Shown here piece after piece: positions 50,132 through 58,824 of a stretch of 64,000 nucleotides of DNA. Numbering within the stretch: the stretch's first letter is position 1; each line of letters starts with the position of its first letter. Origin of the DNA: Pseudescherichia vulneris NBRC 102420. GTDB taxonomy: Bacteria; Pseudomonadota; Gammaproteobacteria; Enterobacterales; Enterobacteriaceae. Where the stretch lies: positions 1-64,000 of the forward strand of contig NZ_BBMZ01000017.1 of the NCBI RefSeq assembly GCF_000759795.1. The letters are read 5' to 3'. The notes under the pieces were generated by a model that saw only the letters and a program-made list of their open reading frames with translations, was not told the origin of the DNA and ran no database searches. A program made the position numbers and the translations under genes.

Positions 50132-51103
50132 TTACTTAACGTCGGCGATGGCTTTCATCAGATCCTGATGCTTATCGCCATACTGGGCGCGCACCGGCTC
50201 TGTGGCTTTGATAAAGACCGATTTGTCGATGTCGTGGAACTGGACGCCGCCCGCCTTCATCTTGTCGAGCGCCTGCTGGTTATAGGCATTCCACAGCTTG
50301 CGCTGTTCAAACTGCGCTTCGCGGGCCAGGGTAAGGATTTTTTTCTGATCGTCAGCGCTGAGCTTGTCCCACTTCACTTTGGAGTAGAGCAGCATCTCTG
50401 GGGTGATGAAGTGGCCGCTGAGGGTGTAGTTTTTCGCCACCGGCATATAGTTATGGGCGACGAAGGTTGGCGGGTTGTTCTCTGCTCCGTCAATCACGCC
50501 GGTTTGCATGCCGCTGTAAACCTCGCTCACGCCCATCGCCACCGAGTTGGCCCCCATATCTTTCAGCGTAGCTAACGCTACCGGGCTACCCTGCACGCGG
50601 ATCTTCTTGCCTTTCAGATCTTCCGGTTTGACGATCGGATCCTTGGTGATCAGGTTGCGGGTGCCGGAGTCCATCCAGCCGAGGAATACCAGTCGGGATT
50701 TCGGGTTGGCGGTGAGCTTGTCGCCGATCTGCTTGCCGATATCACCGTCGATAATTTTGTGCATGTGGTCTTCATCGCGGAAGACGTAGGGCAGCGTAAA
50801 GACTTCGATGTCCGGCAGGATCGCCGCCACCGGTGCCATGGAGACGCGGATGATGTCGATAGCGCCCATCTGCGCCTGCTCGATCATCTGCTTTTCATCC
50901 CCAAGCACGCCGCCGGGGAAGACTTTAATCTCCAGCTTGCCGTCGGTTTGCTGTTTCAATTTTTCGCCCATCTGCTCTACGGCCACCACGTTGGGATAAC
51001 CCTGCGGATGAACATCGGCAGCTTTGATGGTTTGAGCGGCAACAGAGGAGGCAAAAGCAGTCAGGCACAGAGCGGCTAACAACGGCTTCAAGGTCGTTTT
51101 CAT
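50132..51103 (-). CDS. TRAP transporter periplasmic solute-binding protein (DctP family)
   Basis: Periplasmic receptor with 323 residues. The signal peptide (LLAALCLTAFASSVAAQT) is cleaved after VAA or AQ. The conserved family core GKKIRVQGSPVALATLKDMG holds the arginine that in this family pairs with the substrate carboxylate, followed by GVIDGAENNPPTFVAHNY. Ligands of the family are organic acids such as C4-dicarboxylates, sugar acids or keto acids; which one applies here is unknown. First gene of the operon, preceded by twin palindromes that look like regulator sites. Confidence 0.93.
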   Translation of the reverse strand: MKTTLKPLLAALCLTAFASSVAAQTIKAADVHPQGYPNVVAVEQMGEKLKQQTDGKLEIKVFPGGVLGDEKQMIEQAQMGAIDIIRVSMAPVAAILPDIEVFTLPYVFRDEDHMHKIIDGDIGKQIGDKLTANPKSRLVFLGWMDSGTRNLITKDPIVKPEDLKGKKIRVQGSPVALATLKDMGANSVAMGVSEVYSGMQTGVIDGAENNPPTFVAHNYMPVAKNYTLSGHFITPEMLLYSKVKWDKLSADDQKKILTLAREAQFEQRKLWNAYNQQALDKMKAGGVQFHDIDKSVFIKATEPVRAQYGDKHQDLMKAIADVK

Positions 51104-51189
51104 TGAGTCAACTCCAGGGTAGTGAGGTAAGCGGCAAACAGCGTTTTATTTTTACGCTTAAAAACTACACTACGCCCGGAGAAGCAGAG

Positions 51190-51235
51190 GTGAAGCGGTT
51201 CACAAAAGTAACAAGATTGTGAAACGGTGGTTCAA
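51190..51235. promoter_or_regulatory. Twin palindromes upstream of the TRAP operon
   Basis: GTGAAGCGGTTCAC (51190-51203; perfect GTGAA/TTCAC arms) and GTGAAACGGTGGTTCAA (51219-51235; similar arms) lie about 29 nt apart, 87-132 nt upstream of the binding-protein gene. Repeated arms of the same sequence suggest a dimeric repressor or activator binding twice. No regulator gene is adjacent. Confidence 0.5.
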
Positions 51236-51276
51236 TTATGTGACAACGGTAGTCCAAATGATGTTAATTAACGGTA

Positions 51277-51522
51277 TTACTGCCCTTTACGTAACAGGTA
51301 ACGATACGGCAACGCGTCTACCTGTTGAGCGACCAGTTCGTGCTCCATAAAGCGGCAAAAGCCGGGAATATCGCGCGTGGTAGCAGGATCGTCGGCGATA
51401 ATCAGCAATGTCTCCCCAGCCTGCATGGTGCGTACGGTTTTGCGTACCATCATCACGGGTTCCGGGCAGCGCAGCCCCTGGGCGTCAAGCGTATGGTCTG
51501 GTGTAGTAAAGAGATCGGTCAT
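51277..51522 (-). CDS. tusA: TusA, sulfur-carrier protein
   Basis: Takes persulfide sulfur from IscS and hands it to TusBCD for 2-thiouridine formation in tRNA; also feeds molybdenum cofactor synthesis. It has 81 residues. The sulfur-carrying cysteine is in the signature [20 protein letters not shown]. It is a single gene near yhhQ, as in E. coli. Confidence 0.96.
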   Translation of the reverse strand: MTDLFTTPDHTLDAQGLRCPEPVMMVRKTVRTMQAGETLLIIADDPATTRDIPGFCRFMEHELVAQQVDALPYRYLLRKGQ

Positions 51523-51689
51523 TTTTAGCTCATCTAATCAAAAACCGCTGTAGTTTACGCCGCGATTTTCGCAAAGCAAACCAGGTTAACGATTGCGTGG
51601 ATATTAACCATTGCAAAGTGGGTCTAAAGCAGTATGATGCGGCGGTTCAAATTGGGTTCCCTCACCCCAACTCATAAAAAGGTCACAAT

Positions 51690-52355
51690 ATGACGCAGTT
51701 CTCGCAATCTCAGCGCATGAAAGCGCTGTTCTGGCTATCGCTTTTTCATCTGCTGGTGATCACCTCCAGCAACTACCTGGTACAGCTGCCGATCTCGGTG
51801 TTTGGTTTCCATACCACCTGGGGCGCGTTTAGCTTTCCCTTTATTTTCCTCGCCACCGACCTGACCGTGCGTATTTTTGGCGCACCGCTCGCCCGGCGGA
51901 TCATCTTTGCCGTCATGATCCCGGCGCTGATAATCTCCTATATCGTCTCGTCGCTGTTTTATATGGGCAGCTGGCAAGGCTTTGGCGCGCTGACCCACTT
52001 TAACCTGTTCGTTGCCCGTATCGCCGCCGCGAGCTTTATGGCGTACACCCTGGGGCAGATCCTCGACGTGCGCGTCTTTAACCGCCTGCGACAGAATCGC
52101 CGCTGGTGGCTCGCCCCGACTGTCTCTACGGTGTTCGGTAACGCCAGCGATACTATCGCCTTCTTCTTTATCGCCTTCTGGCGTAGCCCGGACGCGTTTA
52201 TGGCCCAGCACTGGACCGAAATCGCGCTGGTGGACTACAGCTTTAAGGTGCTTATCAGCATTCTGTTCTTCCTGCCGATGTATGGCGTATTGCTGAATAT
52301 GTGCCTGAAAAGACTGGCGGATAAATCTGAAATTTCGGCGTTGCAGGCCAGTTAA
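51690..52355 (+). CDS. yhhQ: YhhQ, queuosine precursor transporter
   Basis: Inner-membrane transporter for 7-cyano-7-deazaguanine and related precursors of queuosine. It has 221 residues and about six helices. FPFIFLATDLTVRIFGAPLA and FGNASDTIAFFFIAFW are family hallmarks. AAAAGGTCAC lies before the ATG. It is followed by dcrB on the same strand after 72 nt. Confidence 0.94.
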   Translation: MTQFSQSQRMKALFWLSLFHLLVITSSNYLVQLPISVFGFHTTWGAFSFPFIFLATDLTVRIFGAPLARRIIFAVMIPALIISYIVSSLFYMGSWQGFGALTHFNLFVARIAAASFMAYTLGQILDVRVFNRLRQNRRWWLAPTVSTVFGNASDTIAFFFIAFWRSPDAFMAQHWTEIALVDYSFKVLISILFFLPMYGVLLNMCLKRLADKSEISALQAS

Positions 52356-52427
52356 AGGTACGCCTCTTAACTTGTGATAAGATGGGCCTATGAGCCGTTT
52401 TGGCCGTTTATCGAAAGGAAGAAGTCA

Positions 52428-52985
52428 ATGCGCAATCTGGTTAAGTACGTCGGGATTGGCCTGCTGGTATTAGGGCTGGCGGCCTGTGATAACAACGACA
52501 CAAAAACGCCTGCACAGGGTGCCGCGCCGGAGAGTAACGCGACCGGCCAGCCGGTAAGCCTGCTCGACGGCAAGGTGACCTTCTCCCTGCCTGCCGACAT
52601 GAGCGATCAGAGCGGCAAGCTGGGTACCCAGGCGAACAACATGCACGTCTACTCCGACGCCACCGGCCAGAAAGCGGTGATTGTGATCGTTGGCGATACC
52701 ACCAATGAAGAGCTGCCGGTGCTGGCGAAACGTCTGGAAGACCAGCAGCGCAGCCGCGATCCGCAGCTGCAGGTGGTGACCAATAAATCCATCGAGGTGA
52801 AAGGTCACACGCTGCAGCAGTTGGACAGCATCATCTCCGCGAAAGGCCAGACCGCCTGGTCCTCCGTGGTGCTGGGCAAGGTTGATAGCAAGCTGCTGAC
52901 CATTCAGGTGACGCTGCCGGCGGAAAACCAGCAGCAGGCGCAGAGCGCAGCAGAGAATATTATCAATACCATCGTGATTAACTAA
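52428..52985 (+). CDS. dcrB: DcrB, inner-membrane lipoprotein
   Basis: Lipoprotein required for phage C1 and C6 adsorption in E. coli and linked to lipoprotein maturation and envelope health. I start at [20 protein letters not shown], giving exactly the E. coli length of 185 residues, with GGAAGAAG upstream; an upstream in-frame start would add 18 residues. The lipobox LAAC places the lipidated Cys at residue 20, followed by DNN; Asp at +2 favours inner-membrane retention. A strong terminator follows inside yhhS. Confidence 0.94.
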   Translation: MRNLVKYVGIGLLVLGLAACDNNDTKTPAQGAAPESNATGQPVSLLDGKVTFSLPADMSDQSGKLGTQANNMHVYSDATGQKAVIVIVGDTTNEELPVLAKRLEDQQRSRDPQLQVVTNKSIEVKGHTLQQLDSIISAKGQTAWSSVVLGKVDSKLLTIQVTLPAENQQQAQSAAENIINTIVIN

Positions 52986-52993
52986 TTGTGTAT

Positions 52994-53028
52994 AACGCCC
53001 GGCGGCGCGTTGCTTGCCGGGCCTACGA
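52994..53028. repeat. REP-type palindrome downstream of dcrB
   Basis: CGCCCGGCGGCGCGTTGCTTGCCGGGC hairpin, 8 nt after the dcrB stop, running into the yhhS stop codon. Confidence 0.75.
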
Positions 53029-54240
53029 TTCTGAAACGGTCTCCAACGGAGGCCGTTTTTTTAACTGCCACGCCAGCAGCAACGCTACCGCGACCAGCCC
53101 TGCCGCCGCAATATAGATTGACGAGACGCCAGTCCATGCCATCAGCAGCCCGGCCGCCGGCCCGGTGATGCCCAGGGCCAGATCCATAAACACCGTATAG
53201 GTTGCCAGCGCCGCTCCCTGGTTCTGCTGCGGCACCGCTTTAACCGCCACGACGCCCAGCGCCGGGAAGACCAGCGAGAACCCCGCGCCTGCCAGCAGCA
53301 CGCCGACTTTCGCCATCCAGGGCGCAGAGGCAAGGCCGGTGAGCATTAATCCCAGCGTCTCCACCGCAAAGCAGATCAGCGCCACGTTGAGGCCACCCAA
53401 ACGGCTGATGCTGTTAGGGAAAAAGAGCCGCGCGCCGATAAATGCACAGCTAAAGAGCGTTAGGGCAAAGGCCGCACCGTCCCAGCCTTTCGCATCGTAG
53501 AAAAGGGTAATAAAGGTGGCGATAACGCCGAACCCGGCAGAGCCCAGCGCCAGCGCCATGCCGTAGAGCCAGATGCGCCCCAGCACGTCGCGAAACGGCA
53601 GCGGCTTGCCTTTGGTTACCTTCACCGCCGGACGGGTCAGGGCAAAGAGAAACGCCACCAGCGCCACGGCCATGATGGTGAGAGACAGTCCGGTCAGGCC
53701 GACGTAGTGAAAGCAGAGCACGCCCAGGGGCGCACCGAGCGCCATCGCGCCATAGGAGGCGATGCCGTTCCAGGAGATAACCTTGCCGATGTGCAGCGAT
53801 CCCACCGTACCGACGCCCCAGAGCGTGGAGCCAGTGCCGGCGAAGCTCTGACCCACGCCGAGGATCACCCTGCCGACGCAGAGCAGTGCCAGGCTGACGA
53901 CGGGCCAGCCGCTGCCCATACTCGCCAGCAGGTAGCCGACGCCGCTCAGAAAGCAGCCACACAGGCCAAAAAGCACGATCTTTTTTGGTCCCAGGCTGTC
54001 GGCATAGCGCCCGGCATGGGGGCGGCTCAGGAGCGTGGCGAAATATTGCAGGCTGATCACCAGCCCCGCCCAGAAGGCGCTAAAGCCCATGACGTCGTGA
54101 ACATAGCCCGGCAGTACGGCCAGCGGCAGACCAATAATGAAGTAGCTTGCGAAGTTAAATATCACAACGGAGATAATGCGCAGGTTGAGGCGCACTCCGC
54201 TTAGCGCCGGGTCGGCGACGGGTTCAGGCATCAAGCTCAC
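53023..54240 (-). CDS. yhhS: YhhS, MFS transporter
   Basis: Major facilitator superfamily protein with 405 residues, as in E. coli, and 12 predicted helices. The motif between helices 2 and 3 is GRYADSLGPKKIVLFGLCGC. E. coli YhhS has been linked to tolerance of glyphosate when overexpressed and to arabinose efflux; the natural substrate is not established. Convergent with dcrB, divergent from yhhT. Confidence 0.94.
   Translation of the reverse strand: MSLMPEPVADPALSGVRLNLRIISVVIFNFASYFIIGLPLAVLPGYVHDVMGFSAFWAGLVISLQYFATLLSRPHAGRYADSLGPKKIVLFGLCGCFLSGVGYLLASMGSGWPVVSLALLCVGRVILGVGQSFAGTGSTLWGVGTVGSLHIGKVISWNGIASYGAMALGAPLGVLCFHYVGLTGLSLTIMAVALVAFLFALTRPAVKVTKGKPLPFRDVLGRIWLYGMALALGSAGFGVIATFITLFYDAKGWDGAAFALTLFSCAFIGARLFFPNSISRLGGLNVALICFAVETLGLMLTGLASAPWMAKVGVLLAGAGFSLVFPALGVVAVKAVPQQNQGAALATYTVFMDLALGITGPAAGLLMAWTGVSSIYIAAAGLVAVALLLAWQLKKRPPLETVSES
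53034..53062 (+). terminator. Intrinsic terminator of dcrB, inside the yhhS coding end
   Basis: AAACGGTCTCC, loop AAC, then GGAGGCCGTTT followed by T residues on the plus strand. The whole hairpin lies within the last codons of yhhS, which is transcribed from the other strand. Confidence 0.85.
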
Positions 54241-54386
54241 CAGTTTTACAACGGTTCTTTACAGGAGTATTTCACTATTACCACGACGAGCCATGAAAAT
54301 CAGCCCTCACAATAAGATTATCCGTCTTAAGCGAAGCCCCAACAAGGCACTACACTTAACGAGGATAGCGATAAAAGGAATTCAAC

Positions 54387-55448
54387 ATGCTCAACGTATT
54401 GCCTGAAAAATCCGGTGATAAAGCAGGACTGCACATTCTTGTCAAAATGGCCGCGCTGGTGATTATCCTCGCGGGTATTCATGCGGCGGCCGATATTATC
54501 GTCCAGCTTCTGCTGGCGCTCTTCTTTGCCATCGTTCTTAATCCTCTGGTCACCTGGTTTTTACGCCGCGGTATTAAACGCCCTCTCGCTATTACTATCG
54601 TAGTGGTAGTCATGCTAGTTGTGCTTACCGCCCTGTTTGGCGTGCTCGCCGCCTCGACAACCGACTTTATTAATCTGCTCCCAAAATATAACCGGGAGCT
54701 GACGCGTAAAATTGTCGCCCTACAGCACGCGCTGCCGTTTTTGAATCTGCATATCTCGCCGGAACGCATGCTGCAGCGCATGGACTCCGACAAAATGATG
54801 ACCTTCGCTACCACGCTGATGGCCCAGCTCTCCAACGCCATGGCCAGCATCGTCCTGCTGGTGATGACGGTGGTGTTTATGCTGTTTGAAGTTCGCCACG
54901 TACCCTACAAGCTGCGCTTCGCGCTGAACAATCCGCAGATCCACATCGCGGGCCTGCACCGGGCGTTGAAAGGCGTCTCGCACTATCTGGCGCTCAAAAC
55001 GCTTATTAGCCTGTGGACCGGGGTGATTATCTGGCTGGGGCTGCTGCTGCTGGATGTACAGTTTGCCCTGATGTGGGGGGTGCTGGCGTTTCTGCTGAAC
55101 TACGTGCCCAATATCGGCTCCGTGCTGTCGGCCATCCCGCCGATGATCCAGGCGCTGCTGTTCAACGGCTATTATGAGTTTTTCATGGTCGGCGCGCTCT
55201 TCCTGGTCGTGCATATGCTGCTGGGCAACATTCTTGAGCCACGAATGATGGGTCACCGGCTGGGGATGTCCACGCTGGTGGTGTTCCTCTCGCTGCTGGT
55301 ATGGGGATGGTTACTGGGACCGGTGGGCATGCTGCTCTCGGTGCCGCTCACCAGCGTGTGTAAAATCTGGATGGAAACCACCAAAGGCGGCAGCAAGCTG
55401 GCCATCCTGCTCGGCCCTGGCCGACCCAAGAGTAAGCTGCCAGGGTAG
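54387..55448 (+). CDS. yhhT: YhhT, AI-2E family membrane protein
   Basis: PerM/AI-2E family (UPF0118) inner-membrane protein with 353 residues (E. coli 349) and about seven helices. LLLALFFAIVLNPLVTWFLR near the start and FLLNYVPNIGSVLSAIPPMI near the C-terminus are conserved; EPRMMGHRLGMSTLVVFLSL is the family end block. Members export autoinducer-2 or work as Na+/H+ antiporters; for YhhT the role is unknown. Confidence 0.93.
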   Translation: MLNVLPEKSGDKAGLHILVKMAALVIILAGIHAAADIIVQLLLALFFAIVLNPLVTWFLRRGIKRPLAITIVVVVMLVVLTALFGVLAASTTDFINLLPKYNRELTRKIVALQHALPFLNLHISPERMLQRMDSDKMMTFATTLMAQLSNAMASIVLLVMTVVFMLFEVRHVPYKLRFALNNPQIHIAGLHRALKGVSHYLALKTLISLWTGVIIWLGLLLLDVQFALMWGVLAFLLNYVPNIGSVLSAIPPMIQALLFNGYYEFFMVGALFLVVHMLLGNILEPRMMGHRLGMSTLVVFLSLLVWGWLLGPVGMLLSVPLTSVCKIWMETTKGGSKLAILLGPGRPKSKLPG

Positions 55449-55484
55449 AGCACTTTCGCCAGCGGCTGCCTAAACCCGGTGAGC

Positions 55485-55991
55485 TTACTTCAGGTTTTCC
55501 GGGAAGTTTTCTGGCAGCTCGCTGGCCGCACAGTCAATGACGCTGTCGTTATTTGCCCCGCAGTCGCGAACAAAGGTGATGGTCGCGAACTCATCGATCA
55601 CTTCTGTTGGGTAGGCAGGCCCCGCCTCGCGATAGGACTCCATCAGCGGAATATGATCGTTCTGGAAGCAGACGGTTTTTTCTGGATTGTTTATGACCCA
55701 GCGCGGGAAGAAGATCGTCCCATGGAACAGCCGGTCGCCGAGGTTAACAATCAGGCTAACGTCGGTCCCGGTCGGCTCGGTCCATGAAATTTTGTAGATG
55801 CTTTCACCCACCCGCACAATGTAGGCATGCTGATCTTTCACCCAGCGATTACCGACAATGCCGCTATGAATACGGTAGTCCAGCGTCGACGCGTTTTTCA
55901 CATAAATCTCGTAATTCCAGCCGTTGTCGTAGGTGTAAACCAGGTGTTTACCGACAAAACCACTCAGATCGTGTTTATCAAAGCTGCTCAT
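55485..55991 (-). CDS. padC: PadC, phenolic (ferulic/p-coumaric) acid decarboxylase
   Basis: Cofactor-free decarboxylase that turns ferulic, p-coumaric and caffeic acid into 4-vinyl phenols, a detoxification of plant phenolics. It has 168 residues and is very close to the structurally known Enterobacter ferulate decarboxylase. Active-site residues Tyr19, Tyr21, Trp25 and Tyr27 are seen in LVYTYDNGWNYEIY, and PAYPTEVIDEFATITFVRDC carries the catalytic Glu region. Divergent from a LysR gene across 98 nt, the usual layout for an inducible gene and its regulator. Not present in this position in E. coli. Confidence 0.95.
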   Translation of the reverse strand: MSSFDKHDLSGFVGKHLVYTYDNGWNYEIYVKNASTLDYRIHSGIVGNRWVKDQHAYIVRVGESIYKISWTEPTGTDVSLIVNLGDRLFHGTIFFPRWVINNPEKTVCFQNDHIPLMESYREAGPAYPTEVIDEFATITFVRDCGANNDSVIDCAASELPENFPENLK

Positions 55992-56089
55992 TTTTTACCT
56001 CCTTCATGTGATAGAGATAGCGTACCGCTGCAAATTATGGATTAATAACGCTGATTTTGGATAAAATTAATCAACTTTTTAGATAAATT

Positions 56090-56944
56090 ATGCATAAGAC
56101 AACGCTGGAGCAGTGGTCACTGCTGGAAAAAGTTATTGAACTAGGCAGCTTTGCCAAAGCCGCCGAAGAGACGCATCGCAGCCAGTCATCGGTGAGCTAC
56201 AACCTGGCGCTATTGCAAGAGCGTTTAGGCATCGCGCTGCTCGTACCGGAGGGCCGCCGCGCCGTGTTAACGCCTGCCGGAGAACTGCTGTTAACTCAGG
56301 TTAAGCCCCTGCTGAAGGCATTTGCCTATGTTGAAACGCGGGCCTCATCCTTGCGCAACGGTATGCGCACCCGCCTTGATTTGGTGGTCGACAGCATCTT
56401 TCCACGCAGCCATCTGTTCGCCATTTTGCGTCAGTTTCAGCAGCGCTATCCCCAGACGCAGGTACATCTCACTGAAGCTCAGGAAAACGTTGCCCTACCC
56501 GCGCATACGGAAGCCGACGTGATGATCCTGCCGCGTCGTCAGGATATGACCGGACGCGGGGAGTGGCTGATGAACGTAGACTTTATCGCCGTGGCTCATC
56601 GCGATCATCCCCTCTTTGCGTTGAATATATTGAATGACGAAACCCTCGCGGCCTGGCCGCTGATCCGCATCGCTGGGAGTGACAGCGCGCAGCAGTCCAC
56701 CAGCGAAGCCTGGACCTTCTCGACCATTGATGCCGCGATTGACGCAGTGATGTATCAGGTGGGGTACGGCTGGCTACCGGAAGAGCGGATCCGCGAGCAG
56801 CTGGAGGCGGGGGTCTTAAAAACGCTGCCCCTCGGCCACGGTGTGCGCCGCGCTACGCCCCTGCACCTGATTGTAAAGAAAGACTTAATGCCTCTCGATG
56901 AGCAGGTTGAGACATTGCTTAAACTCCTGACCTCTGCAAAGTAG
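56090..56944 (+). CDS. LysR-family regulator, divergent from padC
   Basis: LysR-type transcription factor with 284 residues. The N-terminal winged helix-turn-helix reads LIELGSFAKAAEETHRSQSS-like sequence (VIELGSFAKAAEETHRSQSS) and SVSYNLALLQERLGIALLVP. The effector domain starts near residue 85 (RTRLDLVVDSIFPRSHL) and PLIRIAGSDSAQQSTSEAW is part of the ligand pocket. Its position suggests it controls padC, perhaps with phenolic acids as inducers, and possibly the downstream dehydrogenase gene 44 nt away on the same strand. That role is inferred. Confidence 0.9.
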   Translation: MHKTTLEQWSLLEKVIELGSFAKAAEETHRSQSSVSYNLALLQERLGIALLVPEGRRAVLTPAGELLLTQVKPLLKAFAYVETRASSLRNGMRTRLDLVVDSIFPRSHLFAILRQFQQRYPQTQVHLTEAQENVALPAHTEADVMILPRRQDMTGRGEWLMNVDFIAVAHRDHPLFALNILNDETLAAWPLIRIAGSDSAQQSTSEAWTFSTIDAAIDAVMYQVGYGWLPEERIREQLEAGVLKTLPLGHGVRRATPLHLIVKKDLMPLDEQVETLLKLLTSAK

Positions 56945-56988
56945 CGTCTATGCTTAACGTTCGATAACGACATCTACGGGAGCGAGCA

Positions 56989-57783
56989 ATGAAGATTGAT
57001 TTAACGGGCAAAGTTGCGCTGGTGACCGCCTCCACCGCCGGGATTGGTTTTGCGATCGCGCGCGGGCTGGCTGAGAGCGGTGCGGAAGTGATCCTCAACG
57101 GCCGCAGCCAGGAGAGCGTGAACCAGGGCATTCAGCAGCTACAGCAGGCGGTGCCGGGCGTAGAGGTGCGGGCCACCATCGCCGATCTCAGCACCCCCGA
57201 AGGCGTTGAATCGGTACTGAAAACCGCCGCGTCCGTGGATATTCTGGTCAACAACGCAGGTATCTATGGCCCGTCCGATTTCAGCACCACCGACGACGCC
57301 ACCTGGGATAATTACTGGCAAACCAATGTTATGTCCGGCGTTCGCCTGGCGCGTGCCCTGCTGCCGGGAATGGTGAAGAAGGGCTGGGGCCGGGTGGTCT
57401 TTATCTCTTCCGAATCAGCGCTTAACATTCCGGCGGACATGATCCACTACGGCGTAACCAAAACGGCGCAGCTCTCCCTGGCGCGCGGGCTGGCAAAATA
57501 CGTGGCGGGCAGCGGCGTGACGGTCAACAGCGTGCTGCCAGGCCCGACGCTTTCCGACGGTTTTGCCGCCATGATGCAGAGCGAAATAGACAAAACCGGT
57601 AAATCGCTGGAGACGGTCGCCACTGAGTTTGTGAAAGCCAACCGTCCCACCTCGGTGATCCAGCGGGCCGCCACGGTGGATGAAGTCGCCAATATGGTGG
57701 TCTACGTCTGCTCAACCCAGGCATCGGCGACCTCCGGCGCGGCACTGCGCGTCGACGGTGGCGTGGTAGACGATATTGTATAA
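56989..57783 (+). CDS. Short-chain dehydrogenase/reductase (SDR)
   Basis: Classical SDR oxidoreductase with 264 residues. The NAD(P)-binding motif is TASTAGIGFAIARGLAESGA, NNAGIYGP is the central motif, and the catalytic Ser-Tyr-Lys appear in VVFISSESA and IHYGVTKTAQLSLARGLAKY. The residue set is complete, so it should be active. The substrate is unknown. It starts 44 nt after the LysR gene and is followed after 18 nt by an exported hydrolase, which suggests one unit. Confidence 0.9.
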   Translation: MKIDLTGKVALVTASTAGIGFAIARGLAESGAEVILNGRSQESVNQGIQQLQQAVPGVEVRATIADLSTPEGVESVLKTAASVDILVNNAGIYGPSDFSTTDDATWDNYWQTNVMSGVRLARALLPGMVKKGWGRVVFISSESALNIPADMIHYGVTKTAQLSLARGLAKYVAGSGVTVNSVLPGPTLSDGFAAMMQSEIDKTGKSLETVATEFVKANRPTSVIQRAATVDEVANMVVYVCSTQASATSGAALRVDGGVVDDIV

Positions 57784-57801
57784 CCAGCGTGGAGAAGCGT
57801 T

Positions 57802-58794
57802 ATGCCTATGAAAATCTCACGCTGTGTGCTGGCCGCCCTGCTCTTCAGCGGGACGGCTGCGGCAGCAGAGTACGGTGAACACCTGGAGGGTTTTAACTAC
57901 CCCTGGGAACTCAAAAAGTTTGATTTTCAGTCGCAAAAACAGCCGCTCAGCATGGGCTATATGGATCTTCAGGCGGATAAGCCCAACGGTCACACTGTCG
58001 TGCTTCTGCACGGCAAAAACTTCTGCGCTGCCACCTGGGAGGAGACAATCCGCGTCCTGCACGAGGCCGGGTATCGCGTCGTTGCCCCGGATCAGATTGG
58101 CTTCTGCACCTCTAGCAAGCCGGCCAGCTATCAGTACAGTTTCCAGCAGCTGGCAAGTAATACCCACCAGCTGCTCGACTCGCTGGGGATTAAGAAGGCC
58201 ACTATTATCGGTCACTCCACAGGTGGGATGCTGGCTACCCGCTATGCCCTGATGTACCCCCAGCAGACCGAGAAGCTGGTGATGGTCAACCCCATCGGCC
58301 TTGAGGACTGGAAAGCCAAAGGCGTGCCCTACCGCAGCGTTGACGAGTGGTATCAGCGGGAGCTAAAAACCAGCGCCCAGAGCATCAAAGCCTATGAGCA
58401 GAAGACCTACTACATGGGCAACTGGAAGCCGGAGTATGACAAGTGGGTCGATATGCTGGCCGGGCTGAGCAACGGGCCGGGCAAGGAGCGCGTGGCGTGG
58501 AACTCCGCCCTGCTCTACGACATGATTGCCACCCAGCCGGTGGTCTATGAGTTTAAAGATCTGCGGGTACCGACAACGCTGTTTATCGGCACCGGGGATA
58601 CGACCGCCCCTGGCAGCGATACCGCTCCGCCGGAGGTCAAAAAGGCCGTGGGTAACTATAGCGTGCTGGGTAAAGAGGCCGCGAAACAGATCCCCGGCGC
58701 AACGCTGGTTGAGTTTGACGGCATGGGCCACGCCCCGCAAATGGAAGATCCGGCGCGCTTTCACGAGGCGCTGCTGAAGGATTTACGATCGTAG
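57802..58794 (+). CDS. Exported alpha/beta hydrolase
   Basis: Alpha/beta-hydrolase with 330 residues and a signal peptide (RCVLAALLFSGTAAAAEYG), so likely periplasmic. The oxyanion strand is VVLLHGKNFCAATWEETI, the nucleophile Ser is in IIGHSTGGMLATRYAL, the acid is probably in FIGTGDTTAPGSD, and the catalytic His is in DGMGHAPQMEDP. The family covers esterases, haloperoxidase-like enzymes and C-C hydrolases; substrate unknown. It lies 18 nt after the SDR gene and 30 nt before the phosphoesterase. Confidence 0.9.
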   Translation: MPMKISRCVLAALLFSGTAAAAEYGEHLEGFNYPWELKKFDFQSQKQPLSMGYMDLQADKPNGHTVVLLHGKNFCAATWEETIRVLHEAGYRVVAPDQIGFCTSSKPASYQYSFQQLASNTHQLLDSLGIKKATIIGHSTGGMLATRYALMYPQQTEKLVMVNPIGLEDWKAKGVPYRSVDEWYQRELKTSAQSIKAYEQKTYYMGNWKPEYDKWVDMLAGLSNGPGKERVAWNSALLYDMIATQPVVYEFKDLRVPTTLFIGTGDTTAPGSDTAPPEVKKAVGNYSVLGKEAAKQIPGATLVEFDGMGHAPQMEDPARFHEALLKDLRS

Positions 58795-58824
58795 CCTGGA
58801 GCAGGTGATTTAAGGGAGCATACT

